DNA from: Sialis fuliginosa | Lineage: Eukaryota > Arthropoda > Insecta > Megaloptera > Sialidae | Reading direction: 5' to 3' | DNA length: 64,000 bases | NCBI GenBank assembly: GCA_961205875.1 | Contig: OY540810.1 | Coordinates: 16,616,001-16,680,000, forward strand | Shown here: positions 1 through 12,749 of the stretch, piece by piece | Layout of the letters: the number at the start of each line of letters is the position of its first letter | Numbering within the stretch: the first letter of the stretch is position 1 | Position numbers and translations under genes: made by a program | The notes under the pieces: generated by a model | What the model was told of the DNA's origin: nothing | Database searches by the model: none | Seen by the model: the letters and a program-made list of their open reading frames with translations, nothing else

Positions 1-1169
1 GATTTTAACTATAAGAGACTGTATAAATTGCGCCACAATATTTTTTTGAATCCTCCCCACAACTCTCTTGTCAAAATTTTTCGAATCCCCCACCCAAATA
101 TTATGCCATAAAATTACACATTGCATTATTTTTTTGTGTCATCCCCCCCCACCCTTTTGACTCTTCCATTTAAATTAAACTTTAATATCAATTAATCTAT
201 GAAAAAAATTAATTTTAATCTTAGGATGGCACTATCAAATATTTTGTGAAGCTCCAATCAAAAACAAAGGCAGGCATAAATATAAATGAATCAGAAATTA
301 TTATTTTTTGATGTATAAATGTTTAAATTTTTCTTTTAATTTTAATAATATATACATAAATTAATACTTTTCATATGATCGTATCATAGATGAGCAAATA
401 TTTTTGAGCGGTAGTATAGGTACAAGATTGTTTCAAAAAGGACGTAAAAAGATAGCCAGATAGCAACACGTTATCTAGGTTAACTATCTCTAGCTATTGA
501 AATGAACTTGTCACGAGCCAGTCGCGCATAAGCATTTACAATTTTTGATAGGATCACATATTTGTACGATTTATTCGTCCAATAAGTTTCAACAATAAAG
601 ACACGTTGAATGCTAATACGAGACTGGCTCGTTTTAGGTTCATATCAATGAAAAACATCCGTTATATTATAATCAAACCTATATAGTCCATAGGTACATT
701 CTATTTTTATCAGGGCTTATAAAAGCATTAAATCGGTTCGAAGCGTTACAGGGTAAAACACGAGTTTACCCTTTACCGCATCGCGCATATGAAGTCATAT
801 ATGGTTTGTAAAAAATATAATTTTTTTCTGCTCTATACTTATATGAAGAACAAAACATTAATCGATATTATAGTTTATATATTCTTTTTTATCTATGGTA
901 TTACGTTTTGACATTTCTCCAATTCTACGAAGGCGTGTAAAGAGTTTGTGATATCTCTCTCGTAAGAGAGTTACAGTAAGAAAAATATAGGTAAGTTCAA
1001 ATTAAAAATATATTTCAATGATACATTTATTGTTTTCGCAAAATTGGTTATGTTTGGGTTTGGTTTAAATGCATATGAAGCCATATGTGGTTCTAAAAAA
1101 ATATTCGTGAATTCTGAAGGCCTAATTTATTTTCAATATATTATGTTTTTAATACGACTAATAAGAAAC

Positions 1170-1720
1170 CTATTAGTGATAAAAATATTTTCCTCGCCAT
1201 AAATGAAAGATACAAGAAGCTTTGTGATCATGTTTAAAAAAAAGTACACTTTAAGGAAAGCCCTGAAGATGTCCACTGCAATGTGTGACGAAACGTTGGC
1301 CGATAACACGGTCTAATCGACGCGGCTTACACCCAGAAGCCAAGATCCGTATCAATGAAAGCCTCAATACTTGAAGATTTATCTCCTTTTGTTGAAAAAA
1401 AAACATTATTTTTTCAATCATTATTTACTTTAGTATTAAATGTCATTTTGTCGTTTGCTTAGCAGAAAAAATTAGATTTTGATTGAAATGGTTAAAAAAT
1501 TAAATTATATTAACTAACTAGGCACGTATTAAGAAAAATTTCAAATGAATATTTTCTAATAAAATTATATAAAATTTCAATTGTTAACAGTTCATCGGTA
1601 TTTATTAAAATGAATCGATAATTAACTATAATTGGTACATTAAGCACGAGGAAGCACTGTGCATTTACTTTGCAGAACTTTTTTTAAATTTTCCTCCTAT
1701 CGTAATTCATGCAAGTAAAG
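1170..1720 (-). repeat. Dispersed repeat family A, inverted copy
   Basis: Read on the minus strand this stretch aligns by eye with 9169-9860. It shares the words CTTCCTCGTGCT (near 1650), a CCGATGAACTGTTAAC-like stretch, AAATGACATTTAA and a distal AGCTTTGTGATC block (near 1220). Similarity is diverged throughout, so this is an old copy. Class unknown; the full copy starts with a CAGGATGT end typical of TA-inserting DNA transposons. Confidence 0.5.
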
Positions 1721-2519
1721 GGTAAATATGTAGGTATATTATAATCAAACAAATACAAAAGACCAAAAATATTATAAACACATACCGTCATAAATTCTGG
1801 TTTCTATCAGAGCTTTGTTAGTTCACTTTAGATAAGCGAACATGTAGTATAGCGTAAACAAAAAGCGGTAGAAGCTCACGGGACAATAATAATAAAATAT
1901 TTGCACGAATCGGGCGAGGCGGTTGCTAATTAACAAATAAATAATTTAACCCATCACAATGATCATTGCCAGCCGATTACAGCTGTCATGCAGTATTCAA
2001 GCTGTGTGTGATGTATGATAGAATTTAAACACTTTATAGCGTTGGTAATAATTGCGTTCGTTCCATATTTCATTCAGTATGAATACATGTGTTTATAATT
2101 CCGGCGGGAGAGTCATATCAATGTTTTATTTATATTTGTAAATATGATGTGATGATGTTACGCAAATATCGCTTTTTAATTGTTTGAATTTTGTTTGTTC
2201 GTACCTGTTTCTTGATGGGTTGTAGATACATACGTTTATTATATGCTGTTCGTAAAAATTGTACAGCAAAATGTTCGTAATCATTATTGTTTTGATGATG
2301 GGTCACAAAACTGATGATTTTTGCAATTTTTTTATTTCAAAAATATTTATTATTATTTAAAATATCATTAATTTGTACCAATAAATTACGCTATTTGGAT
2401 CAAATACGTTCCTATAAATAATTGGGCTATTGGACGCTTTCTGTAAATATGATTAAAATAATTTGAGTTATTTGTATCCATAATTATTTTTTCAATGTAG
2501 CGGCCTGAAATATTAAACT

Positions 2520-2765
2520 TTCTCACCCAACATACCCACTCAACATGCCCACAACACACGATTCACCGCAAATTGTTTTTTTCGACTCCATTTTTACACA
2601 AAATATCCACAAATTATACAACTAAACCTAACCTATCCATTAATGAAAACCTTAATAAAATCCGTTCAGTAGTTACTGAGAAAATCGTGCACAGACAGAC
2701 GCAGCGGGGGACTTTGTTTTGTATAGTTGTATGGTTAAATAGAAGAGACAAAAATGTATTTTAAT
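2520..2765 (+). repeat. LINE/SINE-like interspersed repeat fragment
   Basis: A series of CCCA-CATGCCCAC words is followed by the phrase CCGTTCAGTAGTTACTGAG and ACAGACAGACGCAG. That ending is widespread at the 3' ends of insect non-LTR retroelements. The CATGCCCAC/ACACACG part recurs at 24108-24190, which supports a dispersed repeat. The 63-residue open frame inside it has no sign of being coding. Confidence 0.4.
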
Positions 2766-2941
2766 TTTTTAATCGATAGTTGGTGGAGGTGTTGGGTAAT
2801 ATCGTTTCTAAAGTTCTGTCTTCGTTTTTGTCGATAAAAGTATAAATTGGTTGTTTATTGGAGAAATATCATTGAAATACTGAAAATTACTTCATATTGG
2901 TAGCGTCTATCTTCCTACGTCTAATTTTTGTTATTTATAAT

Positions 2942-3305
2942 TAGAGGTGTACCGGAATTCCGGCCGGAACTCACGATGTAGATTTAAAGTGAATATTTTA
3001 ACGTCACTACTATTATATTATTATTATTTTTATATTATATTATTATTGATACAATAAATGTAATAACATTCGATTGAAAAGAAAGTATACTATACAAATA
3101 ATTTAACGAAATTATAGCTATACAAATAGTTACGAAGCTGTAAAAATTGCAGAATATGTAGAAAACACATTTTTTATAATTTAATGTATTTTCTTAAAGA
3201 AATACCATAAAGAAAAATGCTATATTAATTTAAAATAATAATCTATGTATTTATATTTAAAATATAATAGTAGTGACATTAGATGTGAATTCCGGTACAC
3301 CTCTA
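2942..3305. mobile_element. hAT-type MITE (364 bp) with 8 bp target-site duplication
   Basis: The element begins TAGAGGTGTACCGGAATTC and ends with the exact reverse complement, giving a 19 bp terminal inverted repeat. It is flanked by TTTATAAT (2934-2941) and TTCGTAAT (3306-3313), a diverged 8 bp duplication (6 of 8 match). An 8 bp duplication and a TAG-initial terminus are hAT superfamily hallmarks. The interior is non-coding and AT-rich. Confidence 0.75.
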
Positions 3306-3440
3306 TTCGTAATAAAATTTTTGATAAAATAATTATTATTGAATAGTTTGAAATTTTTAAAAGAAAATATAGACTTTATAACAATTATTTTAAGTCTAAG
3401 GTTTTTTTTATTTATAGTTCCACAGTGCAATTTTAGGAGA

Positions 3441-3454
3441 GGGGGGGGGGGGGG
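3441..3454 (+). repeat. Poly-G run of 14
   Basis: Fourteen consecutive G residues in an otherwise AT-rich background, preceded by GGAGA. Similar homopolymer C tracts occur at 5095-5106 and 10136-10147. Length is likely variable and prone to assembly error. Confidence 0.9.
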
Positions 3455-3835
3455 CAAGTCAGGAGGATTGGTGCACAGTGACGTAAAAGTGACTTTTGTT
3501 TTTAGTTAATTGTTTTTAAAATTAACTTTGTAATAACTTGAGTACATATTAAAAATTAGCAAATAATTAACCATTCGTATTATTTAAAACCCATTTGTTC
3601 TTGCTGTTTTTGGTTAAAAAAATTGTATCATAATTATTTTTTTAAAATTATTATAATAAAGAAATGTATTTTTAATGATCGACTTGATGAACTGATCGTC
3701 TCGGAGGGAGGGGGGGATAGATTTAGGTTGGCTCTGGTTTCACAGCACTATCTGTGGCGTTACCATGAGTTGCATGGGGACTTTTTCCCAACCGAAGTAA
3801 TTCAAGAAGGGGCCAGATAATTACATCCTTAATAT

Positions 3836-4700
3836 ATATAAAGCTCAACGTCTGTCTGTCTGTCTGTCTGTCCGTTAGTTACCTTATCACTCGAGAACCA
3901 CTTATCCGATTTACGAGTTTTTTTTTTAATTCATAGGTACGTTCTCTGGCCAGGTTATAGGCTATATTTTTTTACGTTAGGTAACATAACAACAAAGCAG
4001 TGACGATAATAGTAAATCAAGTCGGAAAAAATTTTGCCGTCGGCGCGCTGTTTTGTAATACGCTGCCTAAACCGTTCAATATAGAACAAAATAATGTATT
4101 AAAGAATTGTGTAGAATCAAAAGTTCTACAATTAAGTCAGCGACACGATATGTCTAACTTTTATATTTAAGCCACAATGACTGCTTTTATGTTACAAAGA
4201 AAACATAAAATATTTGGGTTTTGTTTACATGGACTTATGACCTGCAAAACATTAATCCTTATCGAAATAAATGATTTCATCGTCATAAGTACTTAATGTA
4301 GATATAGTTTGCCATTTACAGCATCCAATTTGGTCGTATAGTTTAGAAAATATCTTAAAATATATTTATAAAGATAATATCTTAAATGTATGGTGTCGTG
4401 CCGCATCGAAGCGAGTACATCAGACTGGATTCGCGTACGCTCGGTAGATATTCGGAGTCCCTCGGCTGATTGTTTGTGTTTATTTTGTTTTCAATAATTA
4501 ACATTTAAATTTAAACAGAACACAAATTATTTGTACTTTTTTCTTCTGATTCGTTTTTGTTAGGTAATTTAGGTATTGATAAATTATTATTACAATAATA
4601 ACTAATCGTGTTTGTACTTAATTAATTAAACTATATTTTTCAAAAATCCTAAACAATAATTCCGTAGTCTACGCGAGCGAAGCCGCGTGGGCCCAGCTAG
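3836..4700 (+). mobile_element. Helitron-like non-autonomous element
   Basis: The 5' side opens with AAAGCTCAACGT followed by a (CTGT)n tract. The 3' end carries a hairpin (ACGCG, 8 nt loop, CGCGT) at about 4672-4689, and then the terminal CTAG at 4697-4700 followed by T. A short hairpin about ten bases before a CTRR terminus inserted next to T is the Helitron signature. The internal ACGATATGTCTAACTTTTATATTTAAG-type block (near 4146) is shared with the second copy near 10460. No Rep/helicase coding is present. Confidence 0.5.
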
Positions 4701-4809
4701 TGTAAAATATATGGATGTATGATGTATATATTGTTTGTTATTGCTTCCTTTTTCAGCAAGCGTTTGTATATTCAGAAGTGCTGTAATTGGGAAAAGCTAA
4801 AATAAAACG

Positions 4810-5060
4810 TTTTTTTGTCCAATAGTCCGGCATTTTCCAACTTAGCTCTCCTGCTTGATAATCCGTCAGATTTACACATTAAACTGCCGGATTACAGAGC
4901 GAAGAGCGTATACGCACATTGTTTGTCGCAACTTCGCTCTCGCTATGCAGACCGGTCTCCGACCTTCCTATAGAAATTCAATAATTCGGAATTTCCGACT
5001 ATCCGGCATAGAGGGAAAAATATGGGTACCGGATTACCAAGCGTCTACTGTACCTACTTA
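4810..5060. mobile_element. pogo/Tigger-like transposon fragment
   Basis: Several AGTCCGGCA / TAATCCG / CTATCCGGC words occur, and the right side reads GGTACCGGATTACCAAGCG then CTACTGTA. Its reverse complement, CAGTAGACGCTTGGTAATCCGG, resembles pogo/Tigger terminal repeats next to a TA. The left terminus is not clear. The 91-residue open frame across it looks fortuitous. Confidence 0.35.
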
Positions 5061-8031
5061 CAAAAAAATACTTTTTTTTTCAAAAGTTTTGCTTCCCCCC
5101 CCCCCAAAAAAAAAATTGTTACGTCACTGACAACTATATCGCCAAACAAGATAAATTTTTATATATCTATCTACATTGTATAAAAATAAAAAAGCAATTT
5201 AATTGTAAATACACAAATATTTTATTCTGAAGATGAATAATGTAATCTACTTAAAAACCATAAAACGACAATTACAAAGCATTCAAACAAGCAGACTCAA
5301 AACCATTAAAATAAAGAATGTATTTTTTCCGGTGACGTATTACATCATATGTAGAATGGTACACTATACATTTGTACAATATGCGAGTGTTTTATTATTT
5401 CAATAACATTCAAAGGTACATAACATACAAAATCAATGTGGCTACAACCACAAAAACTGTTTCAATAAAAAAAGGGGGAGGATAAGGGAGATCATCCCCT
5501 GCTATTCAGATGGATTTTCTCTCCATTTTATGCATTGTATAAGTTATGTCATTATTATGTAAATAGGTATATGTACAAAAAATATATATATTGGTCTGTT
5601 AAGTTGAAATTTATTAAATGGTATTATTGTTAAACTTTGAGGGACAATTTGAATTTAATTTAAGTAGGTTTTATGCATTATTTTTCGAATCAAATCCTTT
5701 TTCATATTTATACGTATTATTTAAAAAATATAAAATGTAAATTTTTTACTTAGTTCATATGATAGTACAAATTTACACGGAGTTAAAGCTCCGGTAAAAT
5801 TACGCCGAAGGGGTGGGGATTTCCCCCCTCGTTGTTACATATATATTTCTATGGATATTCATGCATTATCTATTAAAGCGTATTGTCTAAATAATAACTG
5901 TGGTTTAAATGAAAACTCACATGGAAAATAGTGAGTTATGTTTATGTCTTATGGAGTAAATTATGATTTTATTTCTTAATTTTTATATATTTGACTTAAT
6001 ATTTTTATGACAGATGCAGGACATGACCCAAAAACATGTGTGTTTTCGATTTTGTTCAATGGCATAAAAAATTTAATTTTTTAAACCTCAGATCTGTATC
6101 TCAAACCATTCTCGATTAGTTAATTTTTTCTTAATTTTTGAGACAAATGGACGTGACTTTAAACCAGTAATAGAAATTAATTTTAGTTGACAGATTTGAA
6201 ATCAGCGTATTGAAATCTATATAATAATACTTCAAAATTCGATAAAAAAATATTTATTGAAAATCGAAAATTTTGATTCCAAATCCGTCAGCTAAAATCA
6301 ATTCCCATTACTAGTTCAAAGTTACGTTCATTTTTCTTTAAAATTTTGATAAAACAGTTTGAGATAAAAGGTCTGCGTTTTGAAAATTTCAATATTGTTC
6401 GTCATTTTCTATATAATAAACATTTAACGAAATCGAAAATATGAATATTTTGGGTAATATATCATGTATCAAATTTTAATTTGTCATATATAAATATCAA
6501 CTAAAACATAAGTAAAGAAAATTTAAAATCAAAACAAACTCAGAGCAATGCATATTTTAGTGTAGTTAGTCAGTTAAACATCTGAATTGTTAAATCATTA
6601 CCGTGTTACTGTAAAACTTATCTGTACTGATTGATTAATTTTCTATATGTATAACAAACAAACTTTCGCCGAAATCTAAAACACACGATTTTGTGGTAAT
6701 ACATATTTCATGCATCAAAGTAAAAAAGTTTAAATTTTTATATAAATATAAACTCAAATAATAAAAAAGATAAATATTAAACCAAAATTGGTTCGGTATT
6801 TTTCGTATAGTTAAAATAAATTTTAAAATAGATTTTTATATTGTCTAAAATACTCAAAAAATCCAGATATCCTACATATTTTTATCAATATTTATTTATA
6901 ACGGTTTCAAATCCACAGATAACATAACACGACTGTTAAATATAATACTTTTTTATAGATTTAACTGAAACATATAACGGTTGAGAGTTGAGACTCTGTC
7001 TGATTGTAAAATCAATAAGTTATGAATAATTCATTTTATATTCACCAAAAATGAATAATCATTTACAAAGACAACCAATTACATTTTATTGTTTTCTTTC
7101 AAAGTAACTTAATTCTACAAGACACATATCGATTTACATTTTTAAATTCAAACAGACATTGTCGAATATCTTTTGTGTCGCTCAGAACCCAAAGTGACTA
7201 ACATCATTTTTGTTGATTTATTTACTTACTATTGTGTACGTGTACCTATATATATTTGTATTTTTAAATGATTAATTAATGTTAGAAAAAGCATACGTTA
7301 TACTTTATTTAGACCTCCCTCTTCTCCTTCCCCACGTAAGAATTCAAACAAAAGTTCACTCGTTTTCTATATTACAGTGTCTACAGACAGACATTGTCAA
7401 AATAATCAAAATGCATTCAGGAGGGTTTTTATATCCGAAAAGAATACATTCCTAAAAATCATAACATTAACGAAATCATCGTTAAAACAGCATTTATAAA
7501 TTCTTATCTTCTCCAAAATTTCACTAAAAAAGAATTAATTTATAATGTAAAACGAAGCATAATAACTATAGCAATAATAATACATACATATTTTAGAAAA
7601 TGTTCATAGAAATCCACTTTCCAACAAATTGTGACAACAATGAAAAGTTTTCAATGTAATCCCGTACAGTGGCGTTGTGTATATATTTGAAGTTAAGAGC
7701 ATAATGTATGTATACAATTTAATAAAATACGTACAATAGACAAAGCAAATGTAATAATACTAAACACTACATAATATGTACATAAAACATCAAGATATCA
7801 TCAACGGGATTAAAACTTCTTACCTTTTCTTTACCTTCTCCCATTTCTACACTGAATGAATTGACGTCAAGTTATTGTTAGAGAATTCAGCTACGTATAT
7901 AACGAGCAGTATCATTTTTAATTGTGTGCGTATATACAGTCACACCTCGTTAAAACTAAATGGAATAAAATTGTATTTTTTTTAATGCTAACTTTCCAAA
8001 TTTTATTTTGATTAAAGACATGTGTTACACG
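5061..8031. other. Gene-free AT-rich stretch
   Basis: No exon is recognisable. One inverted-repeat element (6080-6385) is visible; the rest is AT-rich sequence without clear repeats or conserved signals that I can name. Confidence 0.6.
6080..6385. repeat. Inverted-repeat (hairpin) element
   Basis: The left arm carries CTGTATCTCAAACC, ACAAATGGACGTGACTTTAAA and ACCAGTAATAGAAATTAAT. The right arm repeats these in inverse order as ATTCCCATTACTAGT, AAAGTTACGTTCAT and GTTTGAGATAAAAGG. The two arms meet near 6235. This fits a small non-autonomous foldback or MITE; target duplication was not resolved. Confidence 0.5.
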
Positions 8032-8210
8032 CTCAGTCTGGCTTCAGTTCAGTCCATGACTGATATCAGACTGACTTCAAACTAATTGTATAATGCATTT
8101 ACTGACAGACTGATCGACTGTACCTACTGACAGATTTTTAAATATTTTAATATTTTTCATCAATCTGAAGGTCATGAACTAAACTGATGCCAGACTGAGC
8201 ATGTAACACC
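8032..8210. mobile_element. Short MITE with 20 bp terminal inverted repeats
   Basis: The left end GTGTTACACGCTCAGTCTGG is matched on the opposite strand by GGTGTTACATGCTCAGTCTGG at the right end, and the similarity continues inward (CAGTTCAGTCCATGAC against GTCATGAACTAAACTG). The total of about 180 bp without coding capacity fits a MITE. No target duplication was identified. Confidence 0.6.
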
Positions 8211-9168
8211 CGCCAAAAATGTAACTAAATGAACAAAACGATAAACATTCAAAACATTTTGAAAAATCATTGAAGAAAAACTTTAAAAATCATTTATTGA
8301 ACTTTTTTTTAAATATATGGTTACCGATTATCCATGCAAAGGTTCGAATTTAGGTTCAGGTTCGTTGACTTTGAAATATAGCGGTTTTGTTCTGGTTCAG
8401 ATTAATGTAAAATATGTTTTTTTTCGGGGTTCGGGTTCTTCAAGTCCCTGGTTTAAATACGGCTCAATTCTATTCAAAAGGATTGCTCTTGACTTCCCAT
8501 GTAGGGAATTTCAAATTGGGCCAAGATACAAATTATAACTTCATGGGGTGTACTAAGGAAAAATCGGGCCCTAGGCAAGATTTCCGATGCAGGCCTCGTT
8601 GAAAAAACAAAATCAAGGCTTTAGTGCCACTGAAGAAGACGTATAGTTCTACGTCAAAAATAATAATAATATGTATATAAAATTAATTAATACATAAATA
8701 ATATTTAAAAATAGGTGGGTAGTTTTTCTTTTCTAATTAACAAAATTTCCAAAGTATTTAATAAACACTGGCTGTTAAAAGTTAAAGTTGTACTTTAAAT
8801 ACTGTTAAATAACCGAAGATATCTGTTTAATAATGTAAAATTTTACGCGCTTATAACGATGAGTCATAAGAATACATAAAAAATAACTGCACTCAACGGG
8901 ATATATATTACCCAAGGGATGATATTTACGTTATATTACTTGCGTAGCTTCGGTGTTTTTAATTTTTAAAAGTTTACAAACACGAGAGGTAATTTATTAA
9001 CTTTATATATACATTAGTGTTGTGGATTTTAAATCTGGAACTCAACAAATATATGTATATAGTACCAGGAGGTTAAAATGGGAAATATTCTTTTAATAAA
9101 AAGGTGTCGATGTTATTTACATATCATCACATTAAAATAATGACTGAAGTATATCTACATATATACAG

Positions 9169-9860
9169 GATGTTCATTTAATCACCAAAGACTAATATTT
9201 CAAAACCAAAATTAAAAACATCTGCCAAGAAAATGCACAGTACTTCCTCGTGCTAAATTCACCAAGGGTAGTTAATTAATTTTTGAACCATTTAAATAAA
9301 AACCGATAAAGTGTTCACATAAATTACCTGGCATTGGTTAACAATTTAATTTTTATATAGTTTTACTAAAAAATATTAATTCGAAATTTTTCTCAGATTA
9401 CTTTTTCGTATATTTTTAACTTTTTGGTAATTTCAATCTAAATTTTTCTGTTATGTAAACGTCAAAATGACATTTAAGACCTATATTATAGGAAGTTGAA
9501 TGCTCTACAAAAAGATTCTATAAAATTTTCAAGTAACGTGTCGGTCTTGAGATATCTTGAAAAAATTAATATTTCAGGATGTCGCCCCTCCTTTTTCTTC
9601 GATTTTGATGATTTTAAAATGGGACCATCCTCAAGCCAGACCCAACTATCCAACCAAGTTTCATTAATATCGGTTCAGTAGTTCATGAGTTATGCGTGTG
9701 ACAAGGATTCAAGGGACAGACAGACACAGAACAAAAAGTGTTTGTCTTGAACTGAAACGTAAAGATCAATTTAAATTTTTGAAATCGGAGAACAATTTTT
9801 TTTTGTCATTTTAAAACGATCACAAAGCTTCTCATATCTTCGATATTGCGAGGAAGGAGG
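9169..9860 (+). repeat. Dispersed repeat family A, longest copy
   Basis: Starts with ATACAGGATGTTCATTTAATCACC, contains CTTCCTCGTGCTAAATTCACC near 9243, a retroelement-like GGTTCAGTAGTTCATGAG near 9673 with ACAGACAGACACAG, and ends near GCGAGGAAGGAGG. Diverged parts recur inverted at 1170-1720, 15300-15550 and 20790-20920, and near 23310-23500. The family is therefore multi-copy in this window. No intact protein is encoded. Confidence 0.55.
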
Positions 9861-10199
9861 ATGTAAAAGATGACGCTATCAGAATTATTTTTACTGGATG
9901 TCATCTTTTTTTAAAAGGAAATCCTTATTTTTTTATTGCAGAATTTTATTTTTCGTGAAAGATAAACAAATTGTATCTGAAAATTAAGTCCCTATAAATT
10001 TCTTTGTTTCTTTTTTGGGAAAATACGATTCTGTAATAAATAATATGAATTTCCATTTAAAAGAAATGAAAATGAAGATCATATTATAACCTCCAGACAT
10101 CCATAAAAAAATCATTTTGATAGCGCCATCTGATGCCCCCCCCCCCCTCCTCCTTTAAACATTTCAACTTTTATCCGAAATATTTTTTTTAATCTTTAT

Positions 10200-10872
10200 T
10201 TACTTTTGAAATATTAGTTTCTCGGAGGTAATCTCGAAAACTAATGGGTCGATTTTGATAAAACCTACACCAATGTGTTCATTGAAATCTCAGAAGTGCT
10301 AAATATACATATCATCGCGCTATCATTAAAAAAACAGAGGAACAGTCAATAAATAAGTTCAAATGAGCGTGGAACTTTTTAACCTAAAACTATAAAAGAT
10401 ACATCAAAATTATTTATAGAAGTTTTATAAAGTTCAATTAGTTTCACATAAATTCCACGAGACGATATATCTAACTTTAATATTTAAGTCAATGCAGACG
10501 TTTTTTTATATAAAACGCGGGTAAAGTGTCTAAAGACACTCCAGTAAGAGTTATAATGGCGTCGCGATTTTCAGCCGAACCGGCAGTGACGCGATTTATT
10601 CAAGAATTTATGTATTATTTTTAGCAAGCATAAAAAATGTAAATTAAAATTGAACATGGTATGAAATATATTTAATGATATTGATTGATAAAATCAGAAA
10701 ATATGGCTGTAGATGAGACTTACAATTAGCTAATATACAATCAATCAGAAATCGACTTGGGCTGTCGGAACTTTTACTATGAGTATCTCTACATAGAACC
10801 GGTGTTCAAAATTAAATTAGTACATTTATCATGGATGATGTTCACGCGGATGAAGTCGCGGGTAACAGCTAG
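10200..10872 (+). mobile_element. Helitron-like element, 3' end clear
   Basis: The 3' end has CGCGGATGAAGTCGCG, a stem-loop, then GGTAACAG and the terminal CTAG at 10869-10872 followed by T. An internal block near 10455-10495 (GAGACGATATATCTAAC) matches 4141-4180 in the first Helitron-like copy. The left boundary is a guess. Confidence 0.45.
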
Positions 10873-11130
10873 TGTATTTAGTATACATAATACAACATAC
10901 CTGTGCAGAAGCATGACCGAAAATGCTCCCAAGTGAGCTATAGTTTTATTAATTATCTCTAGAACCCATTGAGATACAGTTATGTGACTTGGACGAACTT
11001 TAGAACACTAAGTGCTACTATTTAAGAGTATTGACATAATGATTGTGCTTTTCATCAGAGGTATATGAAAATAGAAGGCATTCATTTTTTAATTTCATAT
11101 TTTGTAATAATATCCAGGTGATATTATATA

Positions 11131-12393
11131 TGAGCCGTTGATTTTGAAAGTGGCCTAACTCCATTTATGTTTAAACTGAGATATTAAAGAGTTTGCGTTT
11201 CAATAAAATTTTAAATATACGTGTAAGATATCAATGTGCCACATTGATTAAGTGTTTCTAAGGGAGTTAAATTTATAATTACTATTAAAATAACCCCAAT
11301 TATTAAATGAATAATATGTGTTTTTTACCACAAATGGAGTTACGCCACTTTCAAAATAAACAATTACGTTTGTTATTAATTTAAAAGAACTCAACTCCAT
11401 TTGTAGTTAGTTAAAATGCTTCAAATTAAAAAAAAAAGAAACACTCATTTTAATTTATATTGTTTCTTTATAACTCTTAAAAAAAATATACAATTCAGGA
11501 AATTTAAGTATTATACAGGTGATTTTTAAGTCTTGAGATTGTTTAATATTTGGAAAACTATGGATTTTTAGGGAAAATATTTGGTACAAAAGTTTCAGGA
11601 TTTAGAGGGGCAAAATCAATGGAGTTAACAATTTTGACCTTGAGTGGAGGTTTGAAGGTCATTTTGGGGTCAACAATTTTTTTTCAAAGGAAATCTATTT
11701 ATTTTTTCGAAGATTCGTATTTTTAAGAAAAAAAGAAATAACTTTTGTCTGAAAAGTTTTATAAAAAATTTCAATTTTAACATATTTTTAAAATTTTGTA
11801 ACATTAAAAAAAAATTTTTTGCTTTAAAAATTTATGAAATTATAAAAAATAATTTTTTTTAACTGCATTTTTCCTCAAACATTTAAGATAATAATTTCAA
11901 AATTTTTTTGATGTAAAAAAAATTTAAAAATTACATTAAAATTAAAATTTTTAAAAAAACTTTTCAAACAACAGTTATTTCGATTTTTTTGCAAAATACA
12001 AATCTGCAAAAAAATAACTAAGTTTCTATTTAAAAAAAATTTGCTGACCCCAAAATGACCTTAAAACCTCCACTCAAGGTCAAAATTGTTACCTTCATTG
12101 GGTTTGCCCCGCCAAATCCTAAAACATTTTCCATAGAAAGCTTTCGTTTTCTAGCTATTGTGATAAATAAAACAACATTATTAATAATGAAGTGGAGTTA
12201 GGCCACTTTCAAAATAAACTTTTTAACTTGAAATTAATTGTGAAAATTAATGCGTTCAAAAAAATTTTTTTCTTTGAATATATTTAACCAAAAATAGTTT
12301 TTTATGATAGTTTACTTCTAATTATACACGTTACTACAGTCAACAAAAAAAATTTGAAAAATGGAGTTAGGCCACTTTCAAAATCAACGGCTC
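11131..12393. mobile_element. 1.26 kb foldback element
   Basis: Both ends read inward TGAGCCGTTGATTTTGAAAGTGGC. The whole element is close to a palindrome: the inner block with TGACCTTGAGTGGAGG (near 11635) is mirrored as CCTCCACTCAAGGTCA (near 12070), and GGAGTTAGGCCACTTTCAAAAT recurs inside the arms. It is flanked by TATA on both sides (11127-11130, 12394-12397), a possible 4 bp duplication. No coding sequence. Confidence 0.7.
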
Positions 12394-12749
12394 ATATAAA
12401 TAAATTTCTGTATAAGGTGGGTCGTATTTTATATGTAGATAGAAATAAAAAAAGTTTTGTTAGTAGTTTATTTTTCGATATTTTATATTAATTTTATACT
12501 TGTTATAACTTGTTTTATATCAATTTTACCACCATACATGTATTACACTTATAAGCTATAAAATCCAATAAAAATATACAGAGTATTCTATTAAAAAAAA
12601 GTTCTAAAATTTTACATTCAATTATTTTTTGATACCGTTATTATTCATCCCAGAAAAAATACTGATACTTTGCTCATTTAACTCTAATAATATAAAAAAG
12701 AAAGCAATGGTCACTTGGTTCACGTGAACAGCCTGTATATTTTGATATT

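Larger units (their letters stand above)
1..2941. other. Gene-free AT-rich stretch with repeat remnants
   Basis: No open frame with recognisable homology and no credible exon is seen. The stretch holds an inverted copy of a dispersed repeat (about 1170-1720) and a LINE/SINE-like tail near 2520-2765. It could be intergenic or a long upstream intron of the EGF/laminin-G gene, whose first visible exon starts in mid-codon at 16673. Confidence 0.6.

Noticed and set aside
8317-8602. GGTTCGAATTT and repeated GGTTCGGGTTC words resembling a tRNA B box
   Set aside because: No cloverleaf, A box or acceptor stem fits. The repeated GGTTC words look like a degraded transposon, and the overlapping short frames are not coding.
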